Notes under the pieces: generated by a model
Told to the model about the DNA's origin: nothing
The model's input: the letters and a program-made list of their open reading frames with translations, nothing else
Databases searched by the model: none
In this document: positions 1-9,581 of the stretch, in pieces
Layout: the number at the start of each line of letters is the position of its first letter
How positions within the stretch are numbered: the stretch's first letter is position 1
Translations under genes and position numbers: made by a program
From: Eubacteriaceae bacterium
GTDB taxonomy: Bacteria; Bacillota; Clostridia; Oscillospirales; Acutalibacteraceae
Assembly: GCA_021770095.1 (NCBI GenBank)
Contig: JAETRQ010000007.1
Span: 59,639 to 123,638, forward strand
DNA: 64,000 nt
Reading direction: 5' to 3'

Positions 1-9
1 TATCTCGCT

Positions 10-15
10 CTCCTT
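10..15 (-). promoter_or_regulatory. Shine-Dalgarno of a gene beyond the left edge
   Basis: The minus strand reads AAGGAG just after the yggS stop. An eight-base spacer then leads to position 1, so the next gene of this operon starts at or just outside the window. In Clostridia and Bacillus the gene after yggS (ylmE) is commonly sepF (ylmF). That identity is inference, because no coding sequence is visible here. Confidence 0.55.
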
Positions 16-24
16 ACACTATAC

Positions 25-756
25 TTAAAAATACTTTCTTGCACCAAATATTGCAGAACCTACTCTGACAATATTGGAACCATTGGCAACAGCACTTTCA
101 AAATCACCGCTCATACCCATTGACAAAATATCCATATCTACATTATCTAATTTTTTATTCTTAATGTCAATGAAAGATTGATACATTGTACTGAAATATT
201 GGCAGACTTCTTTTTCACTGTCACAAATTGGCGGGATAGTCATTAATCCCTTGATTTTTATATTATCCATCTGAGCAATTTCAAGGAGCAAATCCTCAAG
301 CTGCTCAATATAAATACCGCTTTTTGAATCTTCCTTACCGACATTTACTTCTACAAGAATATTTGTAGTCAGATTTTTATTTGACGAAACTCGGCTGATT
401 TCCTTTGCAAGTTTAACAGAATCAACAGATTCAATCATGTCAACTTCACCGACTATCTGTTTTACCTTGTTGGTCTGCAGATGACCGATAAGATGTTTTT
501 CTACACCGTCAAGATGAAGTTCATCTTTCTTTCCCAAATATTCCTGAACTCTGTTTTCACCAATCAAATCTGCACCAAGGTCAAGTGCTTTGTTGATATA
601 CACACTTTCAACCGTTTTAGTCACCGCCATAAGTCGTACATCATTCGGATTTCTGCCTGCTTTGATTGCTGATTCCTCAATCTTTGCTTTGATTTTCTTA
701 TAATTATCTTCAACGGATTGAAGCCTTGCTTCATCAACTATAAACTTTTCCATCAT
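25..756 (-). CDS. YggS/YlmE family pyridoxal-phosphate homeostasis protein
   Basis: This 243-residue protein has the full length of the PLP-binding YggS family, single-domain TIM-barrel proteins that buffer cytosolic pyridoxal phosphate and have no known catalysis. The PLP lysine lies in AVTKT (Lys47). Family blocks IGENRVQE, HLIGHLQTNK, GLMTIPP, MGMSGDFE and VRVGSAIFG are present. Two adjacent ATGs (756 and 753) sit behind an AAGGAAAGGA ribosome site, and either could be used. The start lies inside the end of the HlyD-like gene, a 23-base overlap that suggests translational coupling. The family is certain; the physiological role is only as well known as for YggS elsewhere. Confidence 0.93.
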   Translation of the reverse strand: MMEKFIVDEARLQSVEDNYKKIKAKIEESAIKAGRNPNDVRLMAVTKTVESVYINKALDLGADLIGENRVQEYLGKKDELHLDGVEKHLIGHLQTNKVKQIVGEVDMIESVDSVKLAKEISRVSSNKNLTTNILVEVNVGKEDSKSGIYIEQLEDLLLEIAQMDNIKIKGLMTIPPICDSEKEVCQYFSTMYQSFIDIKNKKLDNVDMDILSMGMSGDFESAVANGSNIVRVGSAIFGARKYF

Positions 757-1999
757 GCAAATCCTTTCCTTTTGTAATTATGAGATCATAAAAACGAATT
801 GAATCACTGTTTTGTGTATCCCTTTCAAACACAACATAATCCTTGGTGGAATAAATAATCTTACCCTGACGCTTTGCCACCTGATTAGCCACAAGGGCAT
901 AAACACATTTGTTGCCGTCCTCATCAACATGAACTGCTGATGACGGAACTTTAAATCCCGAATACTCGTTAAATCTGATTTCTATATCCTCAATTCTCAT
1001 TGAAGTAATCTCAGCATCAATCTGTGAACATTTTAAAATAAGAACGGTTTCACTCTGACCTAAAGGAATATCGGCACCGCTTACCACTTCACAGTTTATT
1101 ACCTTATCGCTGTCTTTAAGAGCAATATTCAGGTAATCTCCGTTATCAATCCCCTTGACATCATCTGCAGAAAGCACGCAGCAAAAATACCAGTCATAAC
1201 TGATAATCAGTTTGCCTATACAATTTTCCTGCGGTTGTGATGATTGTGTACTCTCAATATATGATTTCAAAGTATCTATATCAATTGATGTAATTTTATC
1301 ATAGTCAAATGCATCTTCATATCCGTCGGTATATGAAGAAAAAATACCGGATTCGTCAGTAGTTACATAACCTGTTGGCTTACAGGAGTCTATATTGATT
1401 GCATCAATCTGGCTTTGCAGATTTTCCTTAACTGAAGAAAAATCAATATCCTGACCGATAATCATCTGACGGCGGGTCAGTTTATCATTCAAATCATTAC
1501 AGCAGGAAGATAAGGAAGAAAATGACGCCGTGTTGACAAGCCTTACATAATCATTTATGTCACTCAGAATATCTTTATCAATTGATGCAACATCGGTTGC
1601 AATACCTGCTGCCTTGCTTTCAAGTTCATTATAATATTCCAACTGTTCCTGCAAATCAATGGAGTTGGAATAATTCTTTGCATTTTCTTCACTTGAAAAA
1701 ATCATGGCAATATTGCCGCCGAGTTTTACCTTTTCTCCGTCGGAAACACAAGGAACGGTTACGGTTCCTCCGCTGTCCTTAACCAAATGTTCATCACGGA
1801 CAACAAGTGCCTTTGTCTCAACACTTTCATATACAGTTGAAGTTACGGCAGAAATGGTTTCAACATCAACATGGGTTGCAGAATAACATTCATAAAAAAT
1901 GTATGTCCCTATCAATGCAAAAATCAAAATAATTGCAACAACATCTTTTCTGATTTTATCGGGATTTTTATTCACTTTTTCCGTTTTGGAATTACTCAT
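734..1999 (-). CDS. HlyD-like membrane-anchored adaptor protein
   Basis: This 421-residue protein has a charged N-terminus and one transmembrane helix at about residues 20-40 (VAIILIFALIGTYIFYECY). An extracytoplasmic part follows, with a lipoyl/barrel-sandwich-like segment (GGTVTVPCVSDGEKVKLGG), a coiled-coil stretch around 120-200 and a beta-rich C-terminal half. That layout matches HlyD-type periplasmic adaptor subunits. Gram-positive members of this type occur beside yggS-sepF and have no assigned partner. No ABC or RND transporter is adjacent, so an export role is uncertain. It overlaps the end of miaA by 8 bases and lies in the miaB-yggS operon. Confidence 0.75.
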   Translation of the reverse strand: MSNSKTEKVNKNPDKIRKDVVAIILIFALIGTYIFYECYSATHVDVETISAVTSTVYESVETKALVVRDEHLVKDSGGTVTVPCVSDGEKVKLGGNIAMIFSSEENAKNYSNSIDLQEQLEYYNELESKAAGIATDVASIDKDILSDINDYVRLVNTASFSSLSSCCNDLNDKLTRRQMIIGQDIDFSSVKENLQSQIDAINIDSCKPTGYVTTDESGIFSSYTDGYEDAFDYDKITSIDIDTLKSYIESTQSSQPQENCIGKLIISYDWYFCCVLSADDVKGIDNGDYLNIALKDSDKVINCEVVSGADIPLGQSETVLILKCSQIDAEITSMRIEDIEIRFNEYSGFKVPSSAVHVDEDGNKCVYALVANQVAKRQGKIIYSTKDYVVFERDTQNSDSIRFYDLIITKGKDLHDGKVYS

Positions 2000-2897
2000 T
2001 TATAAAATCCTTTGCTTGGTTTACTGCAATTTCTGTGCCTGTTACATCAGGCTCGATAACAACTGCATCTTTGCGTCGTTTAAACCATGTTATTTGACGC
2101 TTAGCATAATTTCTTGTCTTTTGTTTCAACCTGTCAACAGCAACAGCAAAACTGACCTCACCGTTAAAATACGGTATCAGTTCTTTATGTCCTATTGCCT
2201 GGGCAGCAGTTGAAGATTCCTGATTCAAAAATTTCTCTGCTTCCTGTTCAAGTCCGTCTTCCACCATTTTATCTACTCTGGTATTAATTCTGTCATAAAG
2301 CAGCTGACGGTCTTTATAGTTGAGGAAGAAATACAATACATCATATGGTGATTTTTTCTGTCTGGAATGAACATTCTGCTGACTTTTGGAAGTACCTGAA
2401 TAATAGAGTTCAAGTGCTCTGACAATTCTTTTTTTATTGTTAATATGAATATCTTTTGCACTGTTGCTGTCAAGTAACATCAGTTCATCATAAAGGGAGC
2501 GATTATCTCTTTTCATAAGATTTTCACGCAATTTAAAATCAATAGATACATCTTCAAAAATGATATTATCAACAAGGCTGTCGATAAAAAGTCCTGTGCC
2601 TCCAACGATGACAGGTGTTTTGCCGCGCTGAATCATTTCATTTATCTTTTTTCTTGCCAAATCACACCACAATGCAACTGAAAAATTCTCATCTGCATCA
2701 AGAAATTCCACAAGATGATGCGGTATCTGTGATTTTTCTTCTGCCGTTGGGCAGGCTGCTGCAATCGGCATACCTTTATAAACCTGCATAGAATCGGCAG
2801 AAATGATTTCACCGTTAACCGCTTTTGCAATTTCTATACCCAATGCAGTTTTTCCTGAGGCAGTAGGACCTGCAACAACAATAATCTTGTTATCCAT
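1992..2897 (-). CDS. miaA: tRNA dimethylallyltransferase MiaA
   Basis: MiaA transfers a dimethylallyl group from DMAPP to N6 of A37 in tRNAs that read UNN codons. The 301-residue protein has the P-loop GPTASGKT at residues 10-17, the DSMQVYKGM block and GGTGLFIDSL, and is of typical length. I place the start at the ATG at 2897 because AGGG lies seven bases upstream; an in-frame GTG at 2903 would overlap the mutL stop. Its product is the substrate of MiaB, encoded at the head of the same operon, so both steps of ms2i6A formation are co-encoded. Confidence 0.96.
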   Translation of the reverse strand: MDNKIIVVAGPTASGKTALGIEIAKAVNGEIISADSMQVYKGMPIAAACPTAEEKSQIPHHLVEFLDADENFSVALWCDLARKKINEMIQRGKTPVIVGGTGLFIDSLVDNIIFEDVSIDFKLRENLMKRDNRSLYDELMLLDSNSAKDIHINNKKRIVRALELYYSGTSKSQQNVHSRQKKSPYDVLYFFLNYKDRQLLYDRINTRVDKMVEDGLEQEAEKFLNQESSTAAQAIGHKELIPYFNGEVSFAVAVDRLKQKTRNYAKRQITWFKRRKDAVVIEPDVTGTEIAVNQAKDFINE

Positions 2898-2899
2898 AA

Positions 2900-4789
2900 T
2901 CACACCCTGCCAAATTGTTTTTCTATATCATATTTTGATATTTTAATAAATACAGGTCTGCCGTGCGGACAAAATCTGATTTGCGGCATGGAGAGAAGTT
3001 TTTTAACAAACAGTTCCTGCTCCTGAGGTGATGTATAGTCACCTGCTTTTACTGCACCGCGGCATGATGCCGAATGATAAATCCAGTCAATTTTGTCAGG
3101 CGTAATATCTGTTTTATGTTCAAGCAGTTTTTGTGCAATTTCAGTTATCAAATCTTTAACATAGCTTTCACACACAAGTGATGGAATTGCACGGACGATA
3201 ACTGCACTTTCGCCAAACGGCTCTGTTTCAAATCCGCATTGTCTGAGCAGTTCATTATGACTTGTTATAACTTCAAATTCATCTTTTGAAAGCGTTACTG
3301 CAGCCGGAGAAAGGAGCATTTGAACTTCTATGGTTTCCTGTGATTTGAAATTTTCATAATTCATACGCTCATGTGCAGCATGCTTATCAATAAAATACAG
3401 TTCATTTTCTATCTCGACAATAATGTAAGTTTTAAAAACTTCGCCGATTAATCTGAAATTTATATTTTCTTTTTCGTCACAAACTGCGGCATCGTACCCT
3501 TTATTTTCAGAAATATTCTGCTTATTTTCCGGTTCTGTATAATCAACAGAACGGTTTGAATCTATATGCTCAACCGTTACGGCAGATGATACATTATAAG
3601 CAGGTTTTTCTGACTTATCGGCAAGAGTTTGAGAATGAAGTGTAAATGTGTTTTGATTATCAAGTCTGAAACTCTGCTGAACAGGCGGTTCTTCTTTTTT
3701 CTTAAAGAAATCTGTTTTTGAGGAATATGTATAATGATTATCTTTTGGTTTGTCAAATACCGAATCAAATTTTGGTGTAAACTCTGCCTGTTTTACGGTT
3801 CGGTCTGCTTCTACAGCAGACTTAACACCATAATATACAAGATTGAATATCGGTTTTTCATCTGCAAATCTGACTTCAATTTTAGCAGGATGCACATTAA
3901 CATCAACAAGGGATGGGTTAAGTTCTATATTCAGAACACACATAGGAAACCTGCCCACCATTATTGAATTTTTATACGCCTGCTCAAGTGCTGCCATAGC
4001 GGTTGCAGACTTGACAAGCCGGTTATTGATAAAGAAAAACTGCATTGCCCTGCTTTTTCTTGATGCAGTAGGTTTTGATACATATCCCGTAATATGCATA
4101 TTATCAAAAGTATAATCAACACTTATCAGGGCATCACTTACATCTTTGCCGAAAACCGAATATACGGCAGAAAGAAGTTCACCGTTACCTGAAGTAATCA
4201 GGGTCTGTTTATCATCACGAATAAATCTGAATGAAATATCAGGATGAGATATTGCCATTCTGTCAACAATACCCGCAACTGCATTGCCTTCGGTGACATC
4301 TTTTTTAAGGAACTTCATCCTTGCCGGAGTGTTAAAAAATATATCACGAACAACAATGGTTGTACCGTTTGGGCAGCCCGCATCTTCAACTGCAATTTCT
4401 TCTCCGCCTGAAATTTCATACCTGGTGCCGAGTTCTTCACTTTCACTTCTGGTCAAAAGTTCCACTTTGGCAACAGCGGATATTGACGCCATTGCCTCAC
4501 CCCTGAACCCTAAAGTTGAAATGGCGTTAAGGTCATCTTTATCAGATATTTTACTTGTAGCGTGGGATACAAAGACTTTTTTTACTTCTGCTCTTTCAAT
4601 TCCGCAGCCGTCATCTGTAATGCGGATATACGTTGAGCCGCCGTTTTTAATTTCAACAGTAATATTTTTTGCACCGGCATCAACTGAATTTTCAATCATT
4701 TCTTTGACGATTGAGGAAGGACGCTCAACAACTTCACCCGCTGCAATCAGCTGATATATCTCTTTGGGTAACAGATTAATTTTGGGCAT
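2900..4789 (-). CDS. mutL: DNA mismatch repair protein MutL (endonuclease type)
   Basis: This 629-residue MutL has the N-terminal GHKL ATPase with DAGAKNI, DDGCGI and GFRGEAMASI, a low-complexity linker at about 340-440 and a C-terminal dimerisation/nuclease domain. The metal-dependent nicking motif appears near residue 464 as DKHAAHERMNYE, with Lys where most family members have Gln. The accessory motifs SCRGAVKAGD and CPHGRP follow near 585 and 608. It therefore looks like a nicking MutL, as expected where MutH is absent. AAGGAGG precedes the ATG. It lies 36 bases after mutS in the same operon. Confidence 0.97.
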   Translation of the reverse strand: MPKINLLPKEIYQLIAAGEVVERPSSIVKEMIENSVDAGAKNITVEIKNGGSTYIRITDDGCGIERAEVKKVFVSHATSKISDKDDLNAISTLGFRGEAMASISAVAKVELLTRSESEELGTRYEISGGEEIAVEDAGCPNGTTIVVRDIFFNTPARMKFLKKDVTEGNAVAGIVDRMAISHPDISFRFIRDDKQTLITSGNGELLSAVYSVFGKDVSDALISVDYTFDNMHITGYVSKPTASRKSRAMQFFFINNRLVKSATAMAALEQAYKNSIMVGRFPMCVLNIELNPSLVDVNVHPAKIEVRFADEKPIFNLVYYGVKSAVEADRTVKQAEFTPKFDSVFDKPKDNHYTYSSKTDFFKKKEEPPVQQSFRLDNQNTFTLHSQTLADKSEKPAYNVSSAVTVEHIDSNRSVDYTEPENKQNISENKGYDAAVCDEKENINFRLIGEVFKTYIIVEIENELYFIDKHAAHERMNYENFKSQETIEVQMLLSPAAVTLSKDEFEVITSHNELLRQCGFETEPFGESAVIVRAIPSLVCESYVKDLITEIAQKLLEHKTDITPDKIDWIYHSASCRGAVKAGDYTSPQEQELFVKKLLSMPQIRFCPHGRPVFIKISKYDIEKQFGRV

Positions 4790-4825
4790 AAAGCGTTCCT
4801 CCTTCCGTCTTAATTAAAATAAATA

Positions 4826-7462
4826 TTATGATAATTCGTGTGCCTTTTTATTTAAATCATAAAGTGTCTGCATCGCTTCAATCGGAGTCAATGTATTAAC
4901 ATCAATCGTTTTTAATATTTCAAGAATTTCATTCTTGCCATTGGCAGTAAAATTGTACTGAATATCATTTTCATCGTCTTCAACAACTGTATCTTCCGGC
5001 TTGAATTCGATTTTCACACTGTTTTGTTCAAGTTCCCTGAGAATGACTTTTGCTCTTTTTACAACACTGTCGGGTACACCTGCAAGTTTTGCAACCTCAA
5101 TACCGAAACTCTGGTCTGCACCGCCGCGTACAATCCGCCTCAGGAAAGTAATATCATCACCGCGTTTTTTAACAGCGATTGAATAATTCTTAACACCATC
5201 AATCATATCTTCCATCGCAGTGAGTTCGTGATAATGCGTTGCAAACAGAGACTTTGCACCCAGACTCTTTTTCTTGCAAACAAATTCAAGTACAGCACGT
5301 GCAATACTCATACCGTCAAATGTTGAGGTTCCCCTGCCTATTTCATCAAGAATAATAAGCGATGATGAGGTTGCATTTTTAAGAATCGTTGAGACCTCAT
5401 TCATCTCAACCATAAAGGTCGACTGACCTGTTGAAAGATCATCACTGGCACCGACACGAGTGAAAATAGCATCAACAATACCGATTTTTGCACTCTTGGC
5501 AGGCACAAACGAACCAATCTGGCTAAGCAGTGTTATCAGTGCAATCTGACGCATATATGTAGATTTACCTGCCATATTGGGACCTGTGATGATTGAACAT
5601 CTGTTATCATCCAAATCGAGCATCGTATCATTCGGGACAAACGGTGCACCGTCAAGCAGCGCTTCAACAACAGGATGCCTGCCATCTTTAATATCAATTA
5701 CGCCGTCATTTGAGATTACAGGGCAAACATAATTATTGTTAACAGCAACCTGAGCAAGAGAAGCAAGAACATCAAGAACAGCAAGAGACTTTGCCGTCTG
5801 CTGAAGTCTTTGAATTTCGCCTGCGATAGTATTCCTGACTGCACAGAAAATCTCATATTCGAGTGCAATACTTCTGTCTTTCGCACCGATAATTTTACCC
5901 TCAAGTTCCTTGAGCTGCTGTGTAATAAATCTTTCACAATTTGTTAAGGTCTGTTTTCTTATATACGTTTCAGGCACAAGATCTTTGTATGAATTTGAAA
6001 CTTCAATATAGTAACCGAAAACTCTGTTGTATCCTACTTTCAGTTTGGGGATACCTGTAAGTTCTCTTTGTTCATTTTCAATAGAAGCAATAACGCCTGC
6101 ACCGTCACTCATAATCGCTTTGAGAGAGTCAAGTTCTTCGTTATATCCTGCTTTAATCATTCCGCCTTCACGGACAGAGAACGGAGGTTCATCAACAATA
6201 GCAGTATTTATCAGACTGCGAACATCATCAAGAATATCAATACCGTTATAAATATCCTTGAGAAGCGCTGATGATACATTAGCAAGATTTTCCTTGACAC
6301 CCGGCAGTTTTTCAATCGTCGACTCGAGTGATTTGAGTTCTTTTGCATTTGCGGTACCGTATACAATACGGGTCATCAGTCTTTCAATATCACTCACACC
6401 TGCAAGTGCCTCGCGTATTGCATCACGGAGCATCGGATTATCTGCAAGTTCACCGACTGAATTCTGCCTCTTTACAATTTTCGGAATGGACATCAGCGGA
6501 CGTTCAATCCATGATTTAATCATTCGCTTGCCCATTGCGGTTTTCGTTTTATCAATAACCCACAGAAGAGAATGCTTTTTGTCCCCAGTCATCATTGATT
6601 TTGTCAGTTCAAGATTACGTCTTGCACTTATATCAAGATTCATATACTGGTTATCGTCATAATAATCAATTTCTGACGGGACTTCAATCTGATTTTTCTT
6701 CTGTGTTTCTTTCAAATATCCGATAACTGCACCAAGCGCACTTATACCGGACTTATTATTGCCGATACCGAGTGATGAAATTTCATCATTATTCAGCGTC
6801 TCAATAATGAGCGAAGTGGCATTGTTATAATCAAACTTATCGTCATCAAGGACCTCAACACTTGCGCCGATTCTTTTTGCAAAATTTTCAAGTGAAGAAA
6901 GGTCAAGTGATTTTGAATTAATTATCAATTCCTTAGGTGAATATGTAGAAAGCTGATTGATAAGTTTATTTTCAATTTCATCGCCCGACAACACGGTTAT
7001 ATGAAATTCACCTGTTGAAACATCTGCAAAGCAAACACCCGTATCATGATTGCTGCTGCATACCGAGCACAGATAATTATTAACGCCATCCTCAAGCATA
7101 TTGCTTTCAATAACCGTTCCGGGTGTGATGATTCTTATGACATCTCTTTTGACAAGCCCCTTGACCAGTGCGGGATCTTCCATCTGTTCACATATTGCAA
7201 CCTTGTATCCGCGTGAAACAAGTTTGGCAATATAATTATCCGCACTGTGAAACGGCACCCCGCACATCGGCGCCTTTTCTTCCTGACCACAGTCACGGCC
7301 GGTCAGAACCAAATCAAGTTCCTGTGAGGCAATCTTTGCATCATCAAAAAACATCTCATAAAAATCACCAAGTCGAAAGAACAAAATGGCATCGTTATAT
7401 TGACTTTTTATCTGGAAATATTGAATCATCATAGGTGATAATTTTCCGCTTGGTTTACCCAT
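4826..7462 (-). CDS. mutS: DNA mismatch recognition ATPase MutS
   Basis: This 878-residue MutS1 protein recognises mismatches and small loops. The mismatch-wedge motif Phe-x-Glu is in DFYEMF (Phe34, Glu36). The ABC-type ATPase follows near residue 629 with GPNMAGKSTYMRQ (Walker A), then the signature region STFMVEM, LDEIGRGTSTFDG (Walker B) and ATHYHEL (switch His). Length and domain order are normal, and a short C-terminal clamp-binding tail is present. An AGGGGAG ribosome site precedes ATG 7462. It lies between the ymcA-like gene and mutL, as in the Bacillus ymcA-cotE-mutS-mutL region but without cotE. Confidence 0.98.
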   Translation of the reverse strand: MGKPSGKLSPMMIQYFQIKSQYNDAILFFRLGDFYEMFFDDAKIASQELDLVLTGRDCGQEEKAPMCGVPFHSADNYIAKLVSRGYKVAICEQMEDPALVKGLVKRDVIRIITPGTVIESNMLEDGVNNYLCSVCSSNHDTGVCFADVSTGEFHITVLSGDEIENKLINQLSTYSPKELIINSKSLDLSSLENFAKRIGASVEVLDDDKFDYNNATSLIIETLNNDEISSLGIGNNKSGISALGAVIGYLKETQKKNQIEVPSEIDYYDDNQYMNLDISARRNLELTKSMMTGDKKHSLLWVIDKTKTAMGKRMIKSWIERPLMSIPKIVKRQNSVGELADNPMLRDAIREALAGVSDIERLMTRIVYGTANAKELKSLESTIEKLPGVKENLANVSSALLKDIYNGIDILDDVRSLINTAIVDEPPFSVREGGMIKAGYNEELDSLKAIMSDGAGVIASIENEQRELTGIPKLKVGYNRVFGYYIEVSNSYKDLVPETYIRKQTLTNCERFITQQLKELEGKIIGAKDRSIALEYEIFCAVRNTIAGEIQRLQQTAKSLAVLDVLASLAQVAVNNNYVCPVISNDGVIDIKDGRHPVVEALLDGAPFVPNDTMLDLDDNRCSIITGPNMAGKSTYMRQIALITLLSQIGSFVPAKSAKIGIVDAIFTRVGASDDLSTGQSTFMVEMNEVSTILKNATSSSLIILDEIGRGTSTFDGMSIARAVLEFVCKKKSLGAKSLFATHYHELTAMEDMIDGVKNYSIAVKKRGDDITFLRRIVRGGADQSFGIEVAKLAGVPDSVVKRAKVILRELEQNSVKIEFKPEDTVVEDDENDIQYNFTANGKNEILEILKTIDVNTLTPIEAMQTLYDLNKKAHELS

Positions 7463-7499
7463 TTTGTTCTCCCCTTTTGGTCATTTGTTTATTTTATAA

Positions 7500-7916
7500 T
7501 CAGTGGCATCCGCCGCAAGTACCGCAGTTGTGAGTGCATCCTTCTTCAGGTTTTGGAAGTTCGCATGTTTCTGCATCCTGTCCATCGAAGAAAAGACCAA
7601 TCATACCGCTGATATACTGAGCCATCTGCTCCATTTCTGCTGCAGCAGCAGAATATTTCTGCATATTTTCACATTCCATAATTTCTGCATACAACTTCTG
7701 ATAGTCTTCCTGAAGCTGAGCAATTCTGTCCTGTGATGCCTCTTCGCCTTTTTCTGCTTCCTGCTGATACTTGAGTGTGATGAGCTGCATTTCCTGCATT
7801 TGCTGCTGGAGTTTTTCGTCACCGTCATTTGCCTTTGCTGCTGCCTGAAGTGCTGCAAAGCGCTCGTCCTTCTGAATTTCTTTGCCTAATTCTCTGAGTG
7901 CTGATTCAATACTCAT
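7500..7916 (-). CDS. YlbF/YmcA (RicA/RicF) family protein with Cys-rich tail
   Basis: This 138-residue, mostly helical, Gln/Glu-rich protein resembles the YlbF/YmcA family. In Bacillus these proteins join YaaT to form an Fe-S-containing complex that governs RNase Y-dependent mRNA maturation, sporulation, competence and biofilm formation. The last 20 residues carry a dense Cys/His cluster (CTHNCGTCGGCH), a plausible metal or Fe-S site. The start codon overlaps the miaB stop by four bases. Synteny with Bacillus miaB-ymcA supports a RicA-type assignment over RicF, but sequence alone does not settle which paralogue this is. Confidence 0.8.
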   Translation of the reverse strand: MSIESALRELGKEIQKDERFAALQAAAKANDGDEKLQQQMQEMQLITLKYQQEAEKGEEASQDRIAQLQEDYQKLYAEIMECENMQKYSAAAAEMEQMAQYISGMIGLFFDGQDAETCELPKPEEGCTHNCGTCGGCH

Positions 7917-9355
7917 AATTCTTTCTCCTTTACTAATTCTCCCCTCATAACAAATGTTAAAGGTTCAATTACTTTAATATTTTGAAAAGTGCCGATAAGA
8001 CTTTCGTCACCCTCAAATTCTATAATCAAGTTGCCGTCATTACGTGCAGCAACATAATTATCATCGAGTTTACCTTTGCCGTAAACATAGCATTTGAACA
8101 CCTTGCCCTTATGCAGCGCCATCTGTTTTGCACTGATTTGCTCCTGCAGGTCTGTCAGTTCTTTGAACCACTTTGACTTTTCTTCTGCCGGAATCGGATC
8201 AGGCATTTCTGCCGCCGGTGTTCCCTTGCGCGGTGAATAAATAAATGTGAACAGCGATGTTGCCTCAACCTCTTTTACAAGTGAAAGTGTCTGCTTGAAG
8301 TCATCATAAGTTTCACCAGGGAAACCGACAATAATATCACTGGTTATCGACAGTTCATCCCCCATAAGTTCTTTTGCATAATTGATAAGTTCAAGATACT
8401 GTGCTCTTGTATAATGCCTGTTCATCGCTTTGAGAATTCTGTCACTTCCACTTTGGAACGGAAGGTGAAGATGCTGTGCAACCTTATCACAGGATGCCAT
8501 GGTCTCAATCAGTTCTTTTGTACAATCCTTTGGATGACTGGTCATAAACCTGATTCTGAAATCACCGTCAAGATCATTGAGCATTTTAAGAAGCTGTGCA
8601 AATGAGACGGAAGGGATTAAATCCTTGCCGTATGAATTAACGTTCTGCCCAAGCAATGTAATCTCTTTATATCCCTGTGCAACCAATTCTTTAAATTCAT
8701 TGACAATATCTTTACACTCCCTGCTGCGTTCTCTGCCGCGCACATAAGGAACAATGCAGTATGTACAAAAATTATTGCAGCCATACATTATCGGCAGCCA
8801 TGCTTTTGCGTCACTGTCTCTCTTAACAGGTACACCCTCAGCAATTGCACCGTCAATATCAGGGATTTCGAACACGCGTTTCTTACCTGTTAAAGTTTTA
8901 TAGAGTAATTCCGGCAAACAATGGATAACATGCGTACCAAAAACAAGGTCAACAAACGGATACGACTGCTTGATTTTATCAGCAATATGTTTTTGCTGCA
9001 TCATACAGCCGCAAAGTGCAATCACTGTATCAGGATTGGAGCGCTTATAACTTTTTAATGCACCGACATTACCGAATACTCTGTCTTCAGCATGTTCTCT
9101 GACAGCACACGTATTAAAAAGAATCAACTGTGCCTCAAGCCTGTTATCCGTGAAATCATATCCCATAAGTTCAAGCATACCCTTGATTTTTTCACTGTCG
9201 GCAACATTTTGCTGACAGCCGTACGTAATAACACAAGCTTTTGGCTTTTTTATATATCGTGCAGATATAAGCGAACTTACCTTTTGTGTAAAGCACTTTT
9301 GATTTTCAAGTTCTTCTTTGCTTACAACTGCTGTTTTTCTGTCAGTCTTGTCCAA
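7913..9355 (-). CDS. miaB: tRNA-2-methylthio-N6-dimethylallyladenosine synthase MiaB
   Basis: This radical-SAM methylthiotransferase adds a methylthio group at C2 of i6A37. The UPF0004 domain has its three cluster cysteines in ITYGCQQN, FNTCAVRE and ALCGCMMQ. The radical-SAM core has CNNFCTYCIVPYVRGRERSR, and a TRAM domain closes the protein. I prefer a TTG start at 9355, six bases behind AGAGGTG; the in-frame GTG at 9364 is part of that ribosome site. Choosing 9364 would add three residues. It heads the miaB-to-yggS operon behind a good promoter at 9390-9418. Confidence 0.95.
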   Translation of the reverse strand: MDKTDRKTAVVSKEELENQKCFTQKVSSLISARYIKKPKACVITYGCQQNVADSEKIKGMLELMGYDFTDNRLEAQLILFNTCAVREHAEDRVFGNVGALKSYKRSNPDTVIALCGCMMQQKHIADKIKQSYPFVDLVFGTHVIHCLPELLYKTLTGKKRVFEIPDIDGAIAEGVPVKRDSDAKAWLPIMYGCNNFCTYCIVPYVRGRERSRECKDIVNEFKELVAQGYKEITLLGQNVNSYGKDLIPSVSFAQLLKMLNDLDGDFRIRFMTSHPKDCTKELIETMASCDKVAQHLHLPFQSGSDRILKAMNRHYTRAQYLELINYAKELMGDELSITSDIIVGFPGETYDDFKQTLSLVKEVEATSLFTFIYSPRKGTPAAEMPDPIPAEEKSKWFKELTDLQEQISAKQMALHKGKVFKCYVYGKGKLDDNYVAARNDGNLIIEFEGDESLIGTFQNIKVIEPLTFVMRGELVKEKEL

Positions 9356-9389
9356 TGAATTCACCTCTTGGCATACTTATACAGTGTTT

Positions 9390-9418
9390 ATTATAACAAA
9401 ACAAAAATGCATATTCAA
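9390..9418 (-). promoter_or_regulatory. Predicted sigma-A promoter of the miaB operon
   Basis: On the minus strand TTGAAT (9413-9418) is followed after exactly 17 bases by TATAAT (9390-9395), about 35 bases before the miaB start. No other strong promoter is evident inside the operon, so this one probably drives miaB through yggS. Confidence 0.7.
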
Positions 9419-9520
9419 TATATAATTATAAATAATATAATAATTTTATTAGTTAAAGTCTGATTTTTATTTGTTGCTTAATAAATAAAAGAACTATATA
9501 AGCATGTTGCCTAATTATTA

Positions 9521-9549
9521 TTGATTTTTGAACAGAACAATGATAAAAT
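9521..9549 (+). promoter_or_regulatory. Predicted sigma-A promoter of malQ
   Basis: TTGATT (9521-9526), a 17-base spacer and TAAAAT (9544-9549) lie 33 bases before the malQ ATG. Together with the divergent miaB promoter it explains the 226-base AT-rich gap. I see no CRE-like or other obvious operator between them. Confidence 0.6.
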
Positions 9550-9581
9550 TAGAACAATATTAACAAAAAACAGGTGATATT

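Noticed and set aside
4284..4754. 156-codon open frame on the plus strand inside mutL
   Set aside because: It is antisense to the conserved ATPase domain of MutL, has no ribosome site and shows no protein-like motif. The many other long opposite-strand frames (for example inside mutS, aroA and echA) were left out for the same reason.
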